Source of the DNA: Mansonella perstans
Lineage: Eukaryota > Nematoda > Chromadorea > Rhabditida > Onchocercidae
DNA length: 64,000 nucleotides
Assembly: GCA_037074765.1 (NCBI GenBank)
Contig: JBAMDO010000217.1
Span: 34,002 to 98,001, forward strand
Reading direction: 5' to 3'
The position numbers were made by a program, and so were the translations under genes. Shown in pieces: positions 1-12,143 of this stretch. Each line of letters opens with the position of its first letter. The first letter of the stretch is position 1. The notes under the pieces are model-generated. The model was not told the DNA's origin, did not search any database, and saw nothing but the letters and a program-made list of their open reading frames with translations.

Positions 1-334
1 ATGGCATAAAAACTATAATCATTTATTCTATCATTTATGCATATGATATTAAATCTCAAAGAGTAATGATCTAACAATGATTTATTTTATATTTCAGTAT
101 GCTATTATATATTGCAGGTAGTTATCAGAATATTTAATTCTTTTTAATATCCATGCAGATGATTAAACATTGAAAAGAGGAGCTGTGATAAATTAAGAAA
201 TTTTCATCGGTTATGTTTAAAACAATAAAAATTTATACAAAATTAATTTTAAATAGTTCAATGAAATAAGCAATAAAATTATTCGAAATGAAAAAGAAAA
301 AAAAAAAAAAAAAAGAAAAGGAAGATGTCCAAAC

Positions 335-3015
335 CTTATTTAGGCGTGATGCAGTACGTTTTCGTTCTTTTTCACTATTTATTCGATCAACTGTTAAAAG
401 TGAGCTAGTTGCTGCAAGTAAATCATCCATGCCAACATTTGATGTTACTGAAATTCGGTCTCGTCGAGGACGATAAATTTCGTGAACTTTATCCTGAAAG
501 AAAGATCATAAATAAATGGTAATCTTTCTTATGTCGATAAATATTTCTACGAAAATAAAGGATAAATTTGAATGAACATTAATTGGAATCAATTTTCTTT
601 TTGTTCAATTTACGAGAACAAATATTTACCTGCATTTTTTTTATACGATCCGACCAAGTAAACGATTGAATTGTAACATCAAGACGTTTAAGCAATAATA
701 AAATTCGAGTTCGATATTCTAGCACTAATTTTTTATTTACTGCTTCAATTTTCTCCCATTGATTATCACTCAATGATGCAGTGAAAAGTGGATGTGGTTT
801 TTCTTTGCATTTATTCATCTGTTTCTCAATCTGTGTAAACGTCAAATTAATTAAAAGTTTCCAATGAATTACACTGATCAAGAAATGAAAAAATGGCAAA
901 ATAAAAATCAATCAATGATCATTTATTCTGGATATGAACGTTCATGTAAATGAATTAATCTACAATATGAGAATAAAGATATCAAGAAAAAAAGAAACTA
1001 ACCAAATTTTTTAATGTTGAAAAAACTTTCTCGACTGTAATACTGGCAGGTAGTTGATTCAATCCAACTGCACTAAATGCATGTTTCAGATAAAGCACTT
1101 CATTATTGTTGTTGTACTGTAAAATGAACAAATTTTTAAACTGACATTCATGTTCGCTAATGTGAAATTTTGAAATATCTCGCACACGGAAAATATTATG
1201 AGCAACCTTAACTGCCATCTAAACAGTAGGAAAAATTTTAATTACTGATTTATTAAGTGGCGAGAAATGTTAAAGAAGAAAACTCATTTTTAATGGATCA
1301 TATATCCAATAAAGCAATCAACAACAAAAAAAAAAAAAAAAAAACTATCAAATAACTTATATGAAAAACCAAGGAAATTTAAGATTAGATGAATTTGAAC
1401 ATCAAGTTAAAATTGAAGTTAGGTGTCAGATTACATTTCCCTAGATGATATCATTTGTTAATGAATGTGAAATCTCCCATATGGAAATGATTTTGGAAAA
1501 GTAAAAATAAAAAAGGAACTTGATTAGGAATTTCCTCCATAATAGATGGAAATTTTAATTTTCAAATTCCCAAATATAAATCTCAATTGTTTTTTTAGTT
1601 CATGATTCCAGACTATTGCATTCCTCACTTTTTTTTAGATGGAAAGCTCATGGGATAATTCATGAAAATTTCGGATTTTAATTTTTACAAGGTAAGTGAC
1701 ATCCAAACAGTACATGAGTATCAACCTTATGGCAAATGTTAGCAATGAATTTTAAAGAACAATTAGCGGTAAACTGAAAAGATTAGACAAAGAAATGTTT
1801 AAAATTATAATAAACCTCTGGTGCTTCTTCCTGTAACTGGTTCAGTGCAGCTAACCGAGCGCATTTCATGTGTCCAATAAGAAAATTAAGCAATTTAGTT
1901 TGATTTTCACTTGAATGAAATCTTTGCATAACTGATTCACATGTTAACGCATCCACTGAACATTCTGCAACACTAATTCTACGTTTACGCATTTTTGCTT
2001 ACTTTAACTATTCCCGTGTACGTTTAATTGAAATTAAAATGTTTGGGGAAATTATGCTATGACTAATCCACACATTTAGGATAGCTTTTATCTCAAATTT
2101 CCTTTCTTTCAATCCCACTTCATTTTTACATTCTGTCCTTAATTATATACTATAAAATTTTTCATTTTTTGCCTCTACCAAACTCCCAAAACTTCATTAA
2201 TATATTCAGAAAAAAACTCTCATTATTACTTAATTCAAGAAAAAGAAAAAAATTCTACCTAATTCAGATAACAGTGAACTAAGTTCGAGAAGGAAAAATT
2301 CCACATTATCGGACCCAGTTGGAACATGAAGTACCACATCTAAACCATACAGTACCGATATCTCATTGCACATCCATTCGATCAATTTGCAGAAACGTAA
2401 ATCTTCAATGCCCGCTTTTTGTACATCTTCTAGCTCTTCTGGTGAAAAAATATTGCAGCTAAAAAAAAGTACATCAAGGATGGAAAAAACCAAATTTACT
2501 TCGACATATATAAAAATAAGGCAAAGTATTCCAGAAAGATTTTAAAAAAACATTACCCACTTACTGGAAATCAGGAAAAACTCTTCTACAGGGGTATTTA
2601 TTCGATTTGCATAATTCAGTTTAAATCCATAATCAACATTCAATTTTAAAAGAGAAACAATTATATAATAAGCTTTTAAATTCATTTACTAATTACTAAT
2701 TAGAATTTACTTATTTTCTTTTTATTCGAATCGAATAAAACAAAAATAAATGCTGATGTAAATAAAAATAAATTTCGGAAAATACTGTTACTAATTTTCG
2801 GAATTTCAATTGTGCTTCAGCATTATTGTGCCATTTAATCTAATTAATCATATAAAATGATATGATATGCCCAGAAAAAGCTCAGTTCATAAGAGCCTAA
2901 ACTGAAACTAAAGAAAAAGGACTGAATGGTGCAAATAAAATTCCACACTACATACTTACTGAAATGAAATAATTTCAGCTGTGATAGAAGAATGATTCTT
3001 TACTGTTCCAACCAT
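335..3015 (-). CDS. FAM98 family protein (3' part beyond left edge)
   Basis: Exons in transcript order: 3015-2960, 2458-2259, 1964-1816, 1116-1003, 830-630, 493-335. All joins keep frame and give 293 residues so far. The signature is in exon 5: WEKIEAVNK followed by LLLLKRLDVTIQSFTWSDR, the most conserved block of animal FAM98. Exon 2 carries the N-terminal helical part (KLIEWMCNEISVLYGLD). Exon 4 matches the segment the human protein has as 'LKGICIALGMSKPPANIT'. The start ATG follows a TAATTTCAG acceptor by five bases, as after spliced-leader addition. In animals FAM98 proteins belong to the tRNA ligase complex (RTCB, DDX1, CGI-99) and act in tRNA splicing and RNA transport. The last seen exon ends in '..RLNK' before a GTTTGG donor. 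The usual Gly/Arg-rich tail is not visible in bases 1-334, so it lies outside the window or is absent. Exon 1 is the least certain. Confidence 0.85.
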
Positions 3016-3192
3016 TTCTTCTGAAATTAGTAATTTCATTTTCCCTAAAAATGCAAATTTTTTGAATGAATAAATCGTAAATTTGCAAGTTATCAAAAAT
3101 TTGAATATCTTCCGAATGAAAAATTATATACAAAGTACAGAAATGACGTTACAAAATTATTGTTCGTCATAATCTAACGAAGAGCGGTAACG

Positions 3193-5941
3193 ATGCCAAA
3201 TCCTCCAGCAAAGGAAGATGAATGGGCATTTGGTCCAATTGGATCACCATTTCCGGATAATCCGGTAAGAGTACTTGGTCAACCAAATATGTATGTAGCA
3301 TTATGGTACAAATATGGTGTACCTATACATGGCCGGGCATGGAATAATGGTGGCGTTTTGGAATGCTCATTTCCATATAAAAAAGCTGAATTAACTGGTA
3401 CCAAAGACCTTGGTGGACAAATCCAGGTTAATTTCAGAAATCTTATTATTGATTATTAATTCTACACCATAGATAATTCCCAAAAATATCCTTTACAAAT
3501 GTTCAAAAAAGCTTAGTTTGTTAGCAATATTTCAAATTTATGACTAAATAAAAATTTCTCAAATAAGAATATCAAATTAAAATTCAAATACAATTTTTAT
3601 CAGTTCTTATTATATAAATGACAAAATTATACAGTTCCTCGAAAAAAATCTAATTTAAGTTATTCGTTTTTTATCATTTTTTGATTTCCTTTTTTTTCAC
3701 TAATAAAAGCTATCATTTCGATTTTAAAATTATGGATAAATTAAACGAGAGTTTGAATTCTAATTACATTTAAGTTTTAAATCGATATTCCTATATTCAA
3801 AATGACTTAAAATTTAATAAGATGAAAAACTTTCCGCACTTTTTTTTCCTCTTCTATTTTAAATCATATCTGTTTTTACTTACTAATATGCTGAATATTG
3901 AATATATCTCTAAATTATTATTTCATCAGGTACTTCAATATAAAGGAGATCACAATACGTTGGGTTTCTGGTATGAATGGATCAAATACAAAGATCGTTT
4001 TGACAAAACTGACATTCGGCAAACAGTACATTGCGGTGATTCGATCCCAATTTTATGGAAAGATCGACCGGAAGGCGCATTACTCGGTTACTTGGATAAT
4101 AAGACAGAATTGGTACTAAATTGATATTTGAAGTCTTTGTAACCAATAATATAATGGAAATAAACAGTAACTATTTAAATATTAATACTTTTAATACATA
4201 ATTCTCAAATAGAATTTTAAATGTTGCAAACATTTAAAATTTTTTTCCAGGCACATTTTTCACATGACGGAAAAGCGGAAACATTACAAGGAACAGTATT
4301 AGGTGATATGTGGATTGTTGTACGTAATACAAAAGATGGACCACCAACATGTGATTGTAAAAATTGCTACAAAGCACCACCACCAACACCACCACCAGGA
4401 CCACCACCACCACGTGTTATGATTGATGAATGGATTGATCTGCGTGCTGGTGATCCATGGCCAAAGGATAAAAAACTTGTCAAAGCATTAAATAAAAATC
4501 TTGATACACATTCAGGTGAAAACCCAGAACAGTATGTTGCGTTATGGTATCAACAAGGTGAACCTGTTATGGGTCGAATTTGGGACAATAATGGAAAGGT
4601 TAGCCAGGAGATCAATTGATATAATAAATGATCCATATCATGATAAGAACAGTTCCCTCCTAGTTAGTTGTTGTTATTTCTAGTAGCATAAATAGTAATT
4701 AACATTAATTAATTGACTGATTGATAATAATAAAAACAATGATAAAAATAATAATAATAATGATAACGACGACAATGATGACAACAATGATGACAATGAT
4801 AATACATGATAACAATATCAATAATAACGACAGTAATATCGTGAAAAGCTTGGTTCCTTGGAAAATAAAAAATATCTTAAAGATTTAGTTTGGAATAGCA
4901 CAAATTAGAGAAGAAAGTAAACAAACTGCACAGTTCAATTCTACCATAAATTATTTACAGTAATAATCGAAATTTAAGAAAAAAATTATCCCGAGGTTAA
5001 TTTTAAAAAGTTTTTATCTGGAAATATTTGATGAACTGTTTAAGATCGCAGCTTGTTTCGGTTGGAATAATAATGAATATCGTGAAAAAATTGGTTCATT
5101 GCAAATTTTGGTAGAGCTACCGGATTTTGTTCGTGGTTACGATTACGATTGGAAACCATTCTCGGTTTGTGCATCATTCGGTGAAAAAGAATGGCTCCCG
5201 GTATATGTTGACCGTAAAGGTATTATATCACCATGTGTATGCACATTTGATGGCAAAGAAATTCTCGGAAAGGTAAGCAATTTCGCAGAAATTGTTCCGG
5301 AAAATTAGCTTATGAAGTCTTATGCTAAATATTCACAAAAATCTCTAGGAGCTATTCACTAAAATTCAGAAACCTAACCTCCGAATGCAAACTGATAACT
5401 GATTAAGTGGAATACAAATTGAGTTACTGAAGAATATTCTAAATATTGGGGACAGTCTTGAAATTTATAAAACATAGAGTTCGGGCAAAAGTTCGAAGTT
5501 ATTCGTGAAGTTTTTAAAATTACAAATCTCAAAATTAATGAAAAATTCTTATAAAAAAAGGATGAGAAAAAATAGACGGAATTTAGTTGGCATTGAGAGT
5601 TTTAAATAAATTTAAAAAAGAAAATCACAAAACCGAAGAAATATTCTTAGTTTAATAAAAAATGCCAAATGAAATTAAATTTAAAAAGATGTCTGAAGAA
5701 TTGAAAAGTTAAAAAAAAACGATTTAAAAGTTTTCGGAGATATTTAGATTTTTTTATACAAAATAATTAGCTGTTTAGCTAAGTTCATGTTTGAATATTC
5801 CAACAAAAATTTCAGGCTGACATCCGTAACGAGAAAGCATCAGCTGCATTTGGTGGAAAGGAGCATACAATGGTCGGATCATTGGTACAAAAACAAATGG
5901 TACTCTGCCGTAAAGCAAGACCTGGCTACAAATTTGATTAA
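3193..5941 (+). CDS. two-module secreted/cytosolic-type protein of unknown function, DM9-like
   Basis: Exons 3193-3426, 3930-4112, 4251-4598, 5045-5272, 5816-5941 are all phase 0 and give 372 residues. The protein is an internal duplication. Module 1 (about 1-175) contains [20 protein letters not shown] and module 2 (about 215-372) [20 protein letters not shown]. Each is followed by a Cys/aromatic segment and ends in a '(G)GK-E...' block; the end of module 2 is AAFGGKEH...MVLCRK. A hinge of Pro repeats ([14 protein letters not shown]) separates them. The YVA...G-RAW and GGKEH...VLC pattern weakly recalls DM9/DUF3421 repeats, which are carbohydrate-binding in some invertebrates; this is inference. 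No signal peptide or membrane segment is seen. The phase-0 introns would make module duplication easy. An AATAAA follows at 5974. Confidence 0.8.
4730..4835. repeat. degenerate trinucleotide tract in intron
   Basis: Intron 3 of the two-module gene holds about 100 bases of imperfect AAT/GAT/GAC/AAC triplets, an old decayed microsatellite. It lies outside the exons. Confidence 0.7.
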
Positions 5942-5973
5942 TCCAAAATACTCTTCTCTAAATGACCGCTCTT

Positions 5974-5979
5974 AATAAA
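5974..5979 (+). terminator. polyadenylation signal AATAAA
   Basis: AATAAA lies 33 bases after the stop codon of the two-module gene, at the expected distance for 3' end formation. Confidence 0.5.
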
Positions 5980-6034
5980 TTCTAACTTGTATAACATGGA
6001 TTGAATCCTTAGGAAAGATTGAATCCAAATAAAA

Positions 6035-6590
6035 CTAATTCTTTTTCCTGAAAATCTACAACGGAACAATTGATTCATTTCTCCTGATAGAATAAAAAAT
6101 ACCAGTCTTTATCTTCCTAATTATATTTCATCCATATACTTTAATCGGAGATTTCTCACTGAATAGTAAAGTACTAAGTTGCACTACTGTGGACAAAAAT
6201 GTCCACTTTCATTATAATCGAAAACAGCAAAATGATCACAGTGATCAGTCTAACATGCCTATCCTCATAAATGAATTGCTACTGATACTGATAATAGTTG
6301 GATTGACAAAAAAGAAGTAAAAAATACAGAAAACCGGTAGCATATAGATTAGAAAAGCCTGAATTCAAGGTAACATTAATTCTCCTACCTGAAAATCTAA
6401 CTTCAAAGGGACAAATGATTCATTTTTCTTGATAGAATAAAAAATACCAATGTTTATCTTCCTAATTATATCCCATCCATATACTTCAGTCAGAGATTTC
6501 AAACTGAATAGTAAAATACTAAGTTACACTGCTATGGACAAAAATGCCCACTTTCATTATAATCGAAAACAACAAAATGATCATAAAGTG
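6035..6590. repeat. diverged tandem duplication, two units of about 210 bp
   Basis: Unit 1 (about 6035-6245) and unit 2 (about 6378-6590) align over their length, 341-345 bases apart. Shared blocks include CCTGAAAATCTA, GATAGAATAAAAAATACCA, TTTATCTTCCTAATTATA, ACTGAATAGTAAA and ACTTTCATTATAATCGAAAA. No open frame spans either unit, so this is a non-coding local duplication. The rest of 5980-7155 shows no gene. Confidence 0.85.
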
Positions 6591-7155
6591 ATAACAAGAG
6601 ATGACTCGCTGTTATGTTAAAGATATTTCATTTACTGAAAAACCAAAATGAATCAAAAATGCTGATGTCGCGCATAATTTTATTTTCCACTGTTATCAAA
6701 AATAAAGTGGACAATAAATTGAAATATTTTCGAACGCACTATTTATCATCAGCTCATTCCATTGCAAATGGGTGATGTGATAAAAGGAAGGAGTGAAATA
6801 GCTGAGTTTCAAAATGGAAACAAAAAAATTGTTGGCGTTGCACATGCCATACGAAATACTGACACTGAAAAAATTTCACAAGCATGTTAATTGAAATGAA
6901 AGCAAGAATTTACAAAAAATTCATCAAGAACTCTCTTCTATCTGAGTTTGAGCGAAACTTATGGAAATTTAAAATTACTTGAAAATTCGAGCAAAATTAC
7001 TTCCGAAATGACAAACCTTTTCAGAGATCCACTAAGAAACAAAATCAAATAAATCATCATTCAAGTATAGTACATACAAATAAAGATAAAATAGTTGCTG
7101 TAGAAACCAGGAAAAGGAATCATGATCTCAATAATCATACATAACAAGCTACACC

Positions 7156-7895
7156 TTATGATGCTTCCGGCTGATCCATCAACTCAGCTGGCAGCGGACT
7201 CTTCGGATGCTTTGATTCGAAATGCTCCTTATAACTCCTTTTATCCATCATCTGTGCCTAGAAACAAATTAACAATTAACTGAAACTTCAATAAAATGAA
7301 TTGAGTGTGTTGCGTTGTGTATTTGATTATGGAAATGAAAAATTTTTAAAAAGAATACTTTTACAGAAATTTACATCATCAGTAATAGATGATAATTCAA
7401 TTAATGCAAGAGATCGAAAAGTAAGTCAGAATAAGTCTTATGAAATAACACAAGGAATGTCAAAGTTTTGTTTGAATTGAAAAAAACGAAGATACGGCTA
7501 AAAATTAAAACGTTCCTAGTAAAAGCGGGGTTTTTATTCAAAAACTAAGAATGAAGGAACTATGTCGCAGAGTATTTCGTATCAGGATACTTCGTCACAT
7601 CATCGTAAATACAAAGCATATGGAAAATGATTAGTAAAAAATTAGAAGACTGATTCCAATAATCGAAAAGTAAGTTTAAGTCTTCTGTTTATGATATGAA
7701 AAAATTACTTTATTAGCCCACATAAATATCAGGTTTTATATTATTTTTCCTGAAACTTACCATACAAACAGTGCATTTATAGATAAGTGATTTAAGACAT
7801 GCACCCTTCTGATCATGCCCGACCGATTTCTTCAATGCTTCCTGTTTCTTCATATTCTTCGCTTTAGCTTGCATCTTCATATGACCTCGTGTCAT
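7156..7895 (-). CDS. ZNF706-like small C2H2 zinc-finger protein, copy A (diverged)
   Basis: Exons 7895-7761 (45 codons, ending CTVCM before GTAAGT) and 7257-7156 give 78 residues. The start MTRGHMKMQAKAKNMKKQE matches the 4F5/SERF-type basic N-terminus of ZNF706. The finger is C41-x2-C44...H57-x4-H62 within KEHFESKHPKSPLP, the family's C-terminal signature. ZNF706 is a small nuclear protein linked in mammals to control of differentiation; its biochemical role is poorly defined. This copy differs from neighbour B at positions conserved in the family: MMDKRS replaces the usual MPDPKT, and the N-terminal Gln are lost. It therefore looks like the faster-evolving paralogue. The intron sits at the same place in both copies (after M45), which shows tandem gene duplication rather than retroposition. 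Confidence 0.9.
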
Positions 7896-8772
7896 TGCTA
7901 CTAATCGTTGCCAGTGGTGCTAGAAAAAGTAACAATTTAAGCATGTGCATAAGCAACCTCAAAAAAATTGACACAATTATAGTTTTCTAGTCTCATCTAC
8001 TAGGAGACATAATGATTTCTAAGTAATACCAAAATCGAACTTTTAAAAAAATGAGAATGAACGCCATCGAAATCGTAAAGCTTAAGCTACTTATTTTACC
8101 GTATAATCTAAACCTGATCTGTATCCTGAACCCTGCTATTATGTAACTCTTAAATTACAATTTAATCCTAAGCAACAAGCATAGCTTCTTAGATAACATT
8201 TTCTGTGCTTTTTTTTTTTTTTTTTTTATTGGGAACAATGACTAAATATTGTTACAGTAAACTGCTAAATATTTCATCTAGTATACTTAGCTAAAGTTAA
8301 GGTCAATATGAAACTGTATAATCTTTAAGTAAAATATACGGCTTAGTACCAGTGAAAAATTACTGAATTTTTTTAACTTCAAAAAAATCGTTTATTCCTC
8401 TGTTTAGCCGTAGTTGGAAACCCACAATTGAATGTTATACAATAAAAGGATGACGACAAAAAAAAAATTAGCCATTGCCTATAATTGCTCAACTAAAAGG
8501 GTTGCCAAACATTAAATAAATTATAGTTACTGAATAAATTAACAATGCTTTATGTATCACTTAAAATAATTTAAAATAACTGTATTATCAAATTAATAAA
8601 ATCATTAAGCAGAGAACTAAGTATTCATAAAAGAGAGAGATAAATATACACAATGGCGCAATCATAGTGGAAATTAGTAATGGATGGAGCGAAATATATT
8701 AACAGTATGAAGTAATCGTCATTATATTACAAGTAGAAAAATGCTTATCATGCTTATAAAATTCCAATATAT

Positions 8773-9418
8773 TTATGCTTGAACATCAATCAGTTCTGGT
8801 GGTAGCGCAGCTTTTGGATGCTTGGACTGGAAATGTTGTTTATAAGTTTTCGGATCTGGCATCAACGCCTATAACAAATATTTTTAGTGCTTCATTTCTC
8901 CCATTATATTTTGTATTTACCAAAAATCTGAAAATTGGCACCAAATCATCCTTAGTTTATAGCACTCTCTTTCCAGGAAACAATTTCAGAATTTAGTTAT
9001 TTTTCTAGCATCAATCTGAAACCGGTTTTTTCCCATTTCGGTTTCTCATCCATTCAACGGACTATGATCAAACAGACAAAGCTTTTCTTTTTGATACAAG
9101 ACAAATTGGTAAAATGGAATAAAATGAACATAAACCACTACCAACAATTTAAACTCAGCATAAAGATGAAATTCAAACATATACCTAAAAGATCTGCAAA
9201 AATATTTAGTATCAAAAGGGTACATTAAAAGCCTATGTCAAGTTTGCCAACTTAATAACTGAACTTCCAGAAAAAAACTTTACCATACAAACAGTGCATT
9301 TGTGAGTAAGCGCTTTTATAGCAGCTGCTTTTTGATCACTTCCTTTTGATTTCTTCAACTCCTCTTGTCTCTTCAAGTTTTTCTGCTGTGACTGAAATTT
9401 TTGGTGACCCCGAGCCAT
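8773..9418 (-). CDS. ZNF706-like small C2H2 zinc-finger protein, copy B (conserved)
   Basis: Exons 9418-9284 and 8868-8773 give 76 residues, the same length as human ZNF706. The N-terminus MARGHQKFQSQQKNLKRQ and the C-terminal ALMPDPKTYKQHFQSKHP are close to the vertebrate protein. Zinc ligands are C41, C44, H57 and H62. It lies 880 bp upstream of copy A on the same strand with the identical intron position. The conserved sequence suggests this is the copy with the ancestral function. The gap 7896-8772 holds only poly-T and AT-rich spacer. Confidence 0.95.
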
Positions 9419-10729
9419 CGAATTTTTATTTTAGTACTATTAAGCTGCAAGATATCTAAGCATTACAGATCATACGACTTCCTTTTTTGCGATACATATT
9501 GGTTTTACCATTTCGGATCATAAAGCAAATCAATACACACTAAATAACAATTTTGAAAAATCAGAAGTATTATACAGAATAACATTCTATACTAGTGGTT
9601 CGCAGAAAATATAGATCAGAAAATTGGCGTCACAGTGAATAGAAAAAAAATGGCTGCTATTTTCAACTAATAATTACAACCTGGCTAGTACCAAAATGTT
9701 TAAATTTGTCAAATGAATAGATCTATTATTTCCGGACTTTGTTGAATCCCGCAGATGAAAAGTCTCTAGTCAAGAAAAACTTGGCAACCACCGCTCTCTA
9801 TTGTTGGAGATTTGAAACAGTGAACGCATAATAAATTCAAATAAACATGAGATTCAAATCACGTAAAAATAATGTCATCGTTGCTATGCATTATAAACGA
9901 TTTATTCAACATAGTTTAAAGGAAGATTTATCTAGCAAATTAAATTAATGCAATTTGTCAAAGAAATCAACGGAAATCCAAGAACACAACAATCCATGAA
10001 AACTTACAGGAAACATTCAACCAGCATTAATCAAGTAAAGTCTTGTTCATCTAAAATTTTCAAAACGCCGACACATTCGTCAATTTTTGGCTAAATAAAA
10101 TTCATTTAAGAAATGCTACTCATTTACGCACAATCTTCCAGGAAATTTTTGAATTAAAAACAGCTAGCCAAGATAAAATTAATGAAAAGATAGAAGAAAA
10201 ATGCAAATATATGGCAAGAAGCCATATACACTTCTAATAGTAGCAAAAACAAATTGTACAAAACTAATAACATTTATTTTCTATCAATTTCATTAAAGCA
10301 AACAATACAACTGACATAATAAGCATTCATTAAGCTAATACGAAGTAGAAGCTGAAGGTAAAATGAAAATTAAGTGCAATTAGAATTACTTCAGTTATAA
10401 TTTTATTCGCGAACTATTACAAACCGCAAAGATTAATAATACATCCATATAACCACAAAAAAATAAAAGGAAAGTGAAGGATAACTATCAGACGCCATTT
10501 AATTATTTTTCGATTATCTGTTTTCTCTTAAAATTTTTATATTCAAAATTGTGAAAGTGTATAAAATGCTACTATTACAAGCAGGTAGTTTTGAAGGAAA
10601 CAGACTAGCAAAGAAATCATATCTTGGAGACGTCAAGGACAAGACATTCGAAATCCAAAAAAACTTTGAATTCTTCCATCATTAAATACTAATGTATGTC
10701 AGTTCAACAAAACAATGGAATAGATAAGT
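9419..10729. other. intergenic spacer, nothing recognised
   Basis: The 1.3 kb between ZNF706-like copy B and MRPL12 has no open frame with splice support on either strand. It should contain the promoter of copy B and the 3' UTR of MRPL12. No repeat or RNA gene was seen. Confidence 0.6.
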
Positions 10730-12143
10730 TTAGACAATTTCACAGAGAGCACCTAATTTTTCAAGTTTTGCTTTCAATTCTTCAGCTTCATTTTTACTCA
10801 AATCTTCCTTCACCGTGGCTGGTAACGTTTCCACAAATTTCTTTGCCTGTACCAAATTAAAACCTTCTACTATTGCGCGGATTTCTTTGATTAATGGAAT
10901 TTTCTTGGAATCATCCACTCTCATTAATTTCACTGAGAAAAACGTTTTCTGAGATGCTTGAGCTTTTTTCAACTTCTCTTCTTCTCTTTCTGGAACAAAA
11001 AAAAAGCTAATAGGCATAACAGGATAAAAACGCAAAATGAGAGTAAAATAAGGAAAAATGTTTCACTTTATAAAGAAAAAAAAGATTTTCAAAAGACATA
11101 CACACTTTGGAATTTGGAAATAAATGGCCGAAACTTTCACCTGTTGCAGTGGTAGCTTCTGAGGTAGCAAAAGACTGAGCAAAGACAGGAGCATCTGGCA
11201 AATTCAACTTCTTTTTCAATGTGCTGTTCAGATCTGCCACTTCGAAAATCGTTAAACTGACTATCTCCTCTGCTAACTGAAGGATCCGTTCCGATATCAC
11301 TTTTTCGCCATCGCAAGGTGGAAATGGGGCGGCTTTCCCCGGTTCCAACGGTAGCCGAGCAGCTTTTTGGGCAGTGGTTGGCTTGACGGATAACCCCCTC
11401 TCCTGATTTATGGAAGCAGCTTGTGTCTCTGCTTCTTCCTTCTGTTCTGAGATCGTGTGCGCCCATTCAGCATCCTCGGATTTTTCGACTTTTGTAGATG
11501 TTGCGGTTGCTTTTTTATCTTCTGAAGATTTTGAAGCTGACTTTTCTAAAGGAATTGGTGCTTGTGCTACACTGCCTGAAGAAGAAATTTATTTATATAA
11601 AAAAACAAATTTTTTATGCCAAAAGACATGCATATTACTAGACTGATGTTTGTTCTTTTTATTTTCTGATTGTTTTTCGACTAATTAGCGTGTGCAACAC
11701 AATAACAGATTAACAGAAACTACTGCAAAATAATCTTAAATCCAACAACATATTAATAACACTGGTTGCAATCGCAACAAAATATTGAGTGTTTCAAGAT
11801 AACAACAGACAGTAGCACTTTTTGTAATGTCAAATCACCGACTATTCATTCATTCATTCCTTAAAATCCTGGAAGCTGGACTGTTGCCCCGAATGAACCT
11901 ACCACTACAATCAATTAATGTTACCATTAGACTACTAAAGTTCTCGATAAAAATTCAGCAAAAAAAAAAAAAAAAAAAAAAAAATGATTGAAAAAATACG
12001 CCTAGTTCTTAAAATGAACTTACGCTTACAAGAGTAAATAGATGATAACCTGTGATTGGCCTCATATTTCTTAACAACAGTGCAAAACGATTTCGTGACG
12101 TGATCGCTTTTGCCAATATATTTCTTACACATATTATTTCCAT
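10730..12143 (-). CDS. mrpl-12: mitochondrial ribosomal protein L12 (bL12m)
   Basis: Exons 12143-12050 (tentative), 11575-11141 and 10989-10730 give about 262 residues with consistent phase. The C-terminal exon is the L7/L12 domain: FSVKLMRVDDSKKIPLIKEI, then a GFNLVQAKKFVETLP helix and the closing ELKAKLEKLGALCEIV, equivalent to bacterial 'GL.LKEAK..VE..P'. The middle exon holds the dimerisation region (ISERILQLAEEIVSLTIFEV). It is preceded by an unusually long Ala/Lys/Glu/Ser-rich linker. The proposed first exon encodes a basic amphipathic start (MEIICVRNILAKAITSRNRF), typical of a mitochondrial targeting peptide. Its donor is uncertain: ACAG|GTTATC fits the phase, but stronger GTAAG sites just after it do not. 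The product forms the ribosomal stalk that recruits translation GTPases. At 262 residues it is longer than the roughly 200 of the human protein. Confidence 0.88.
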
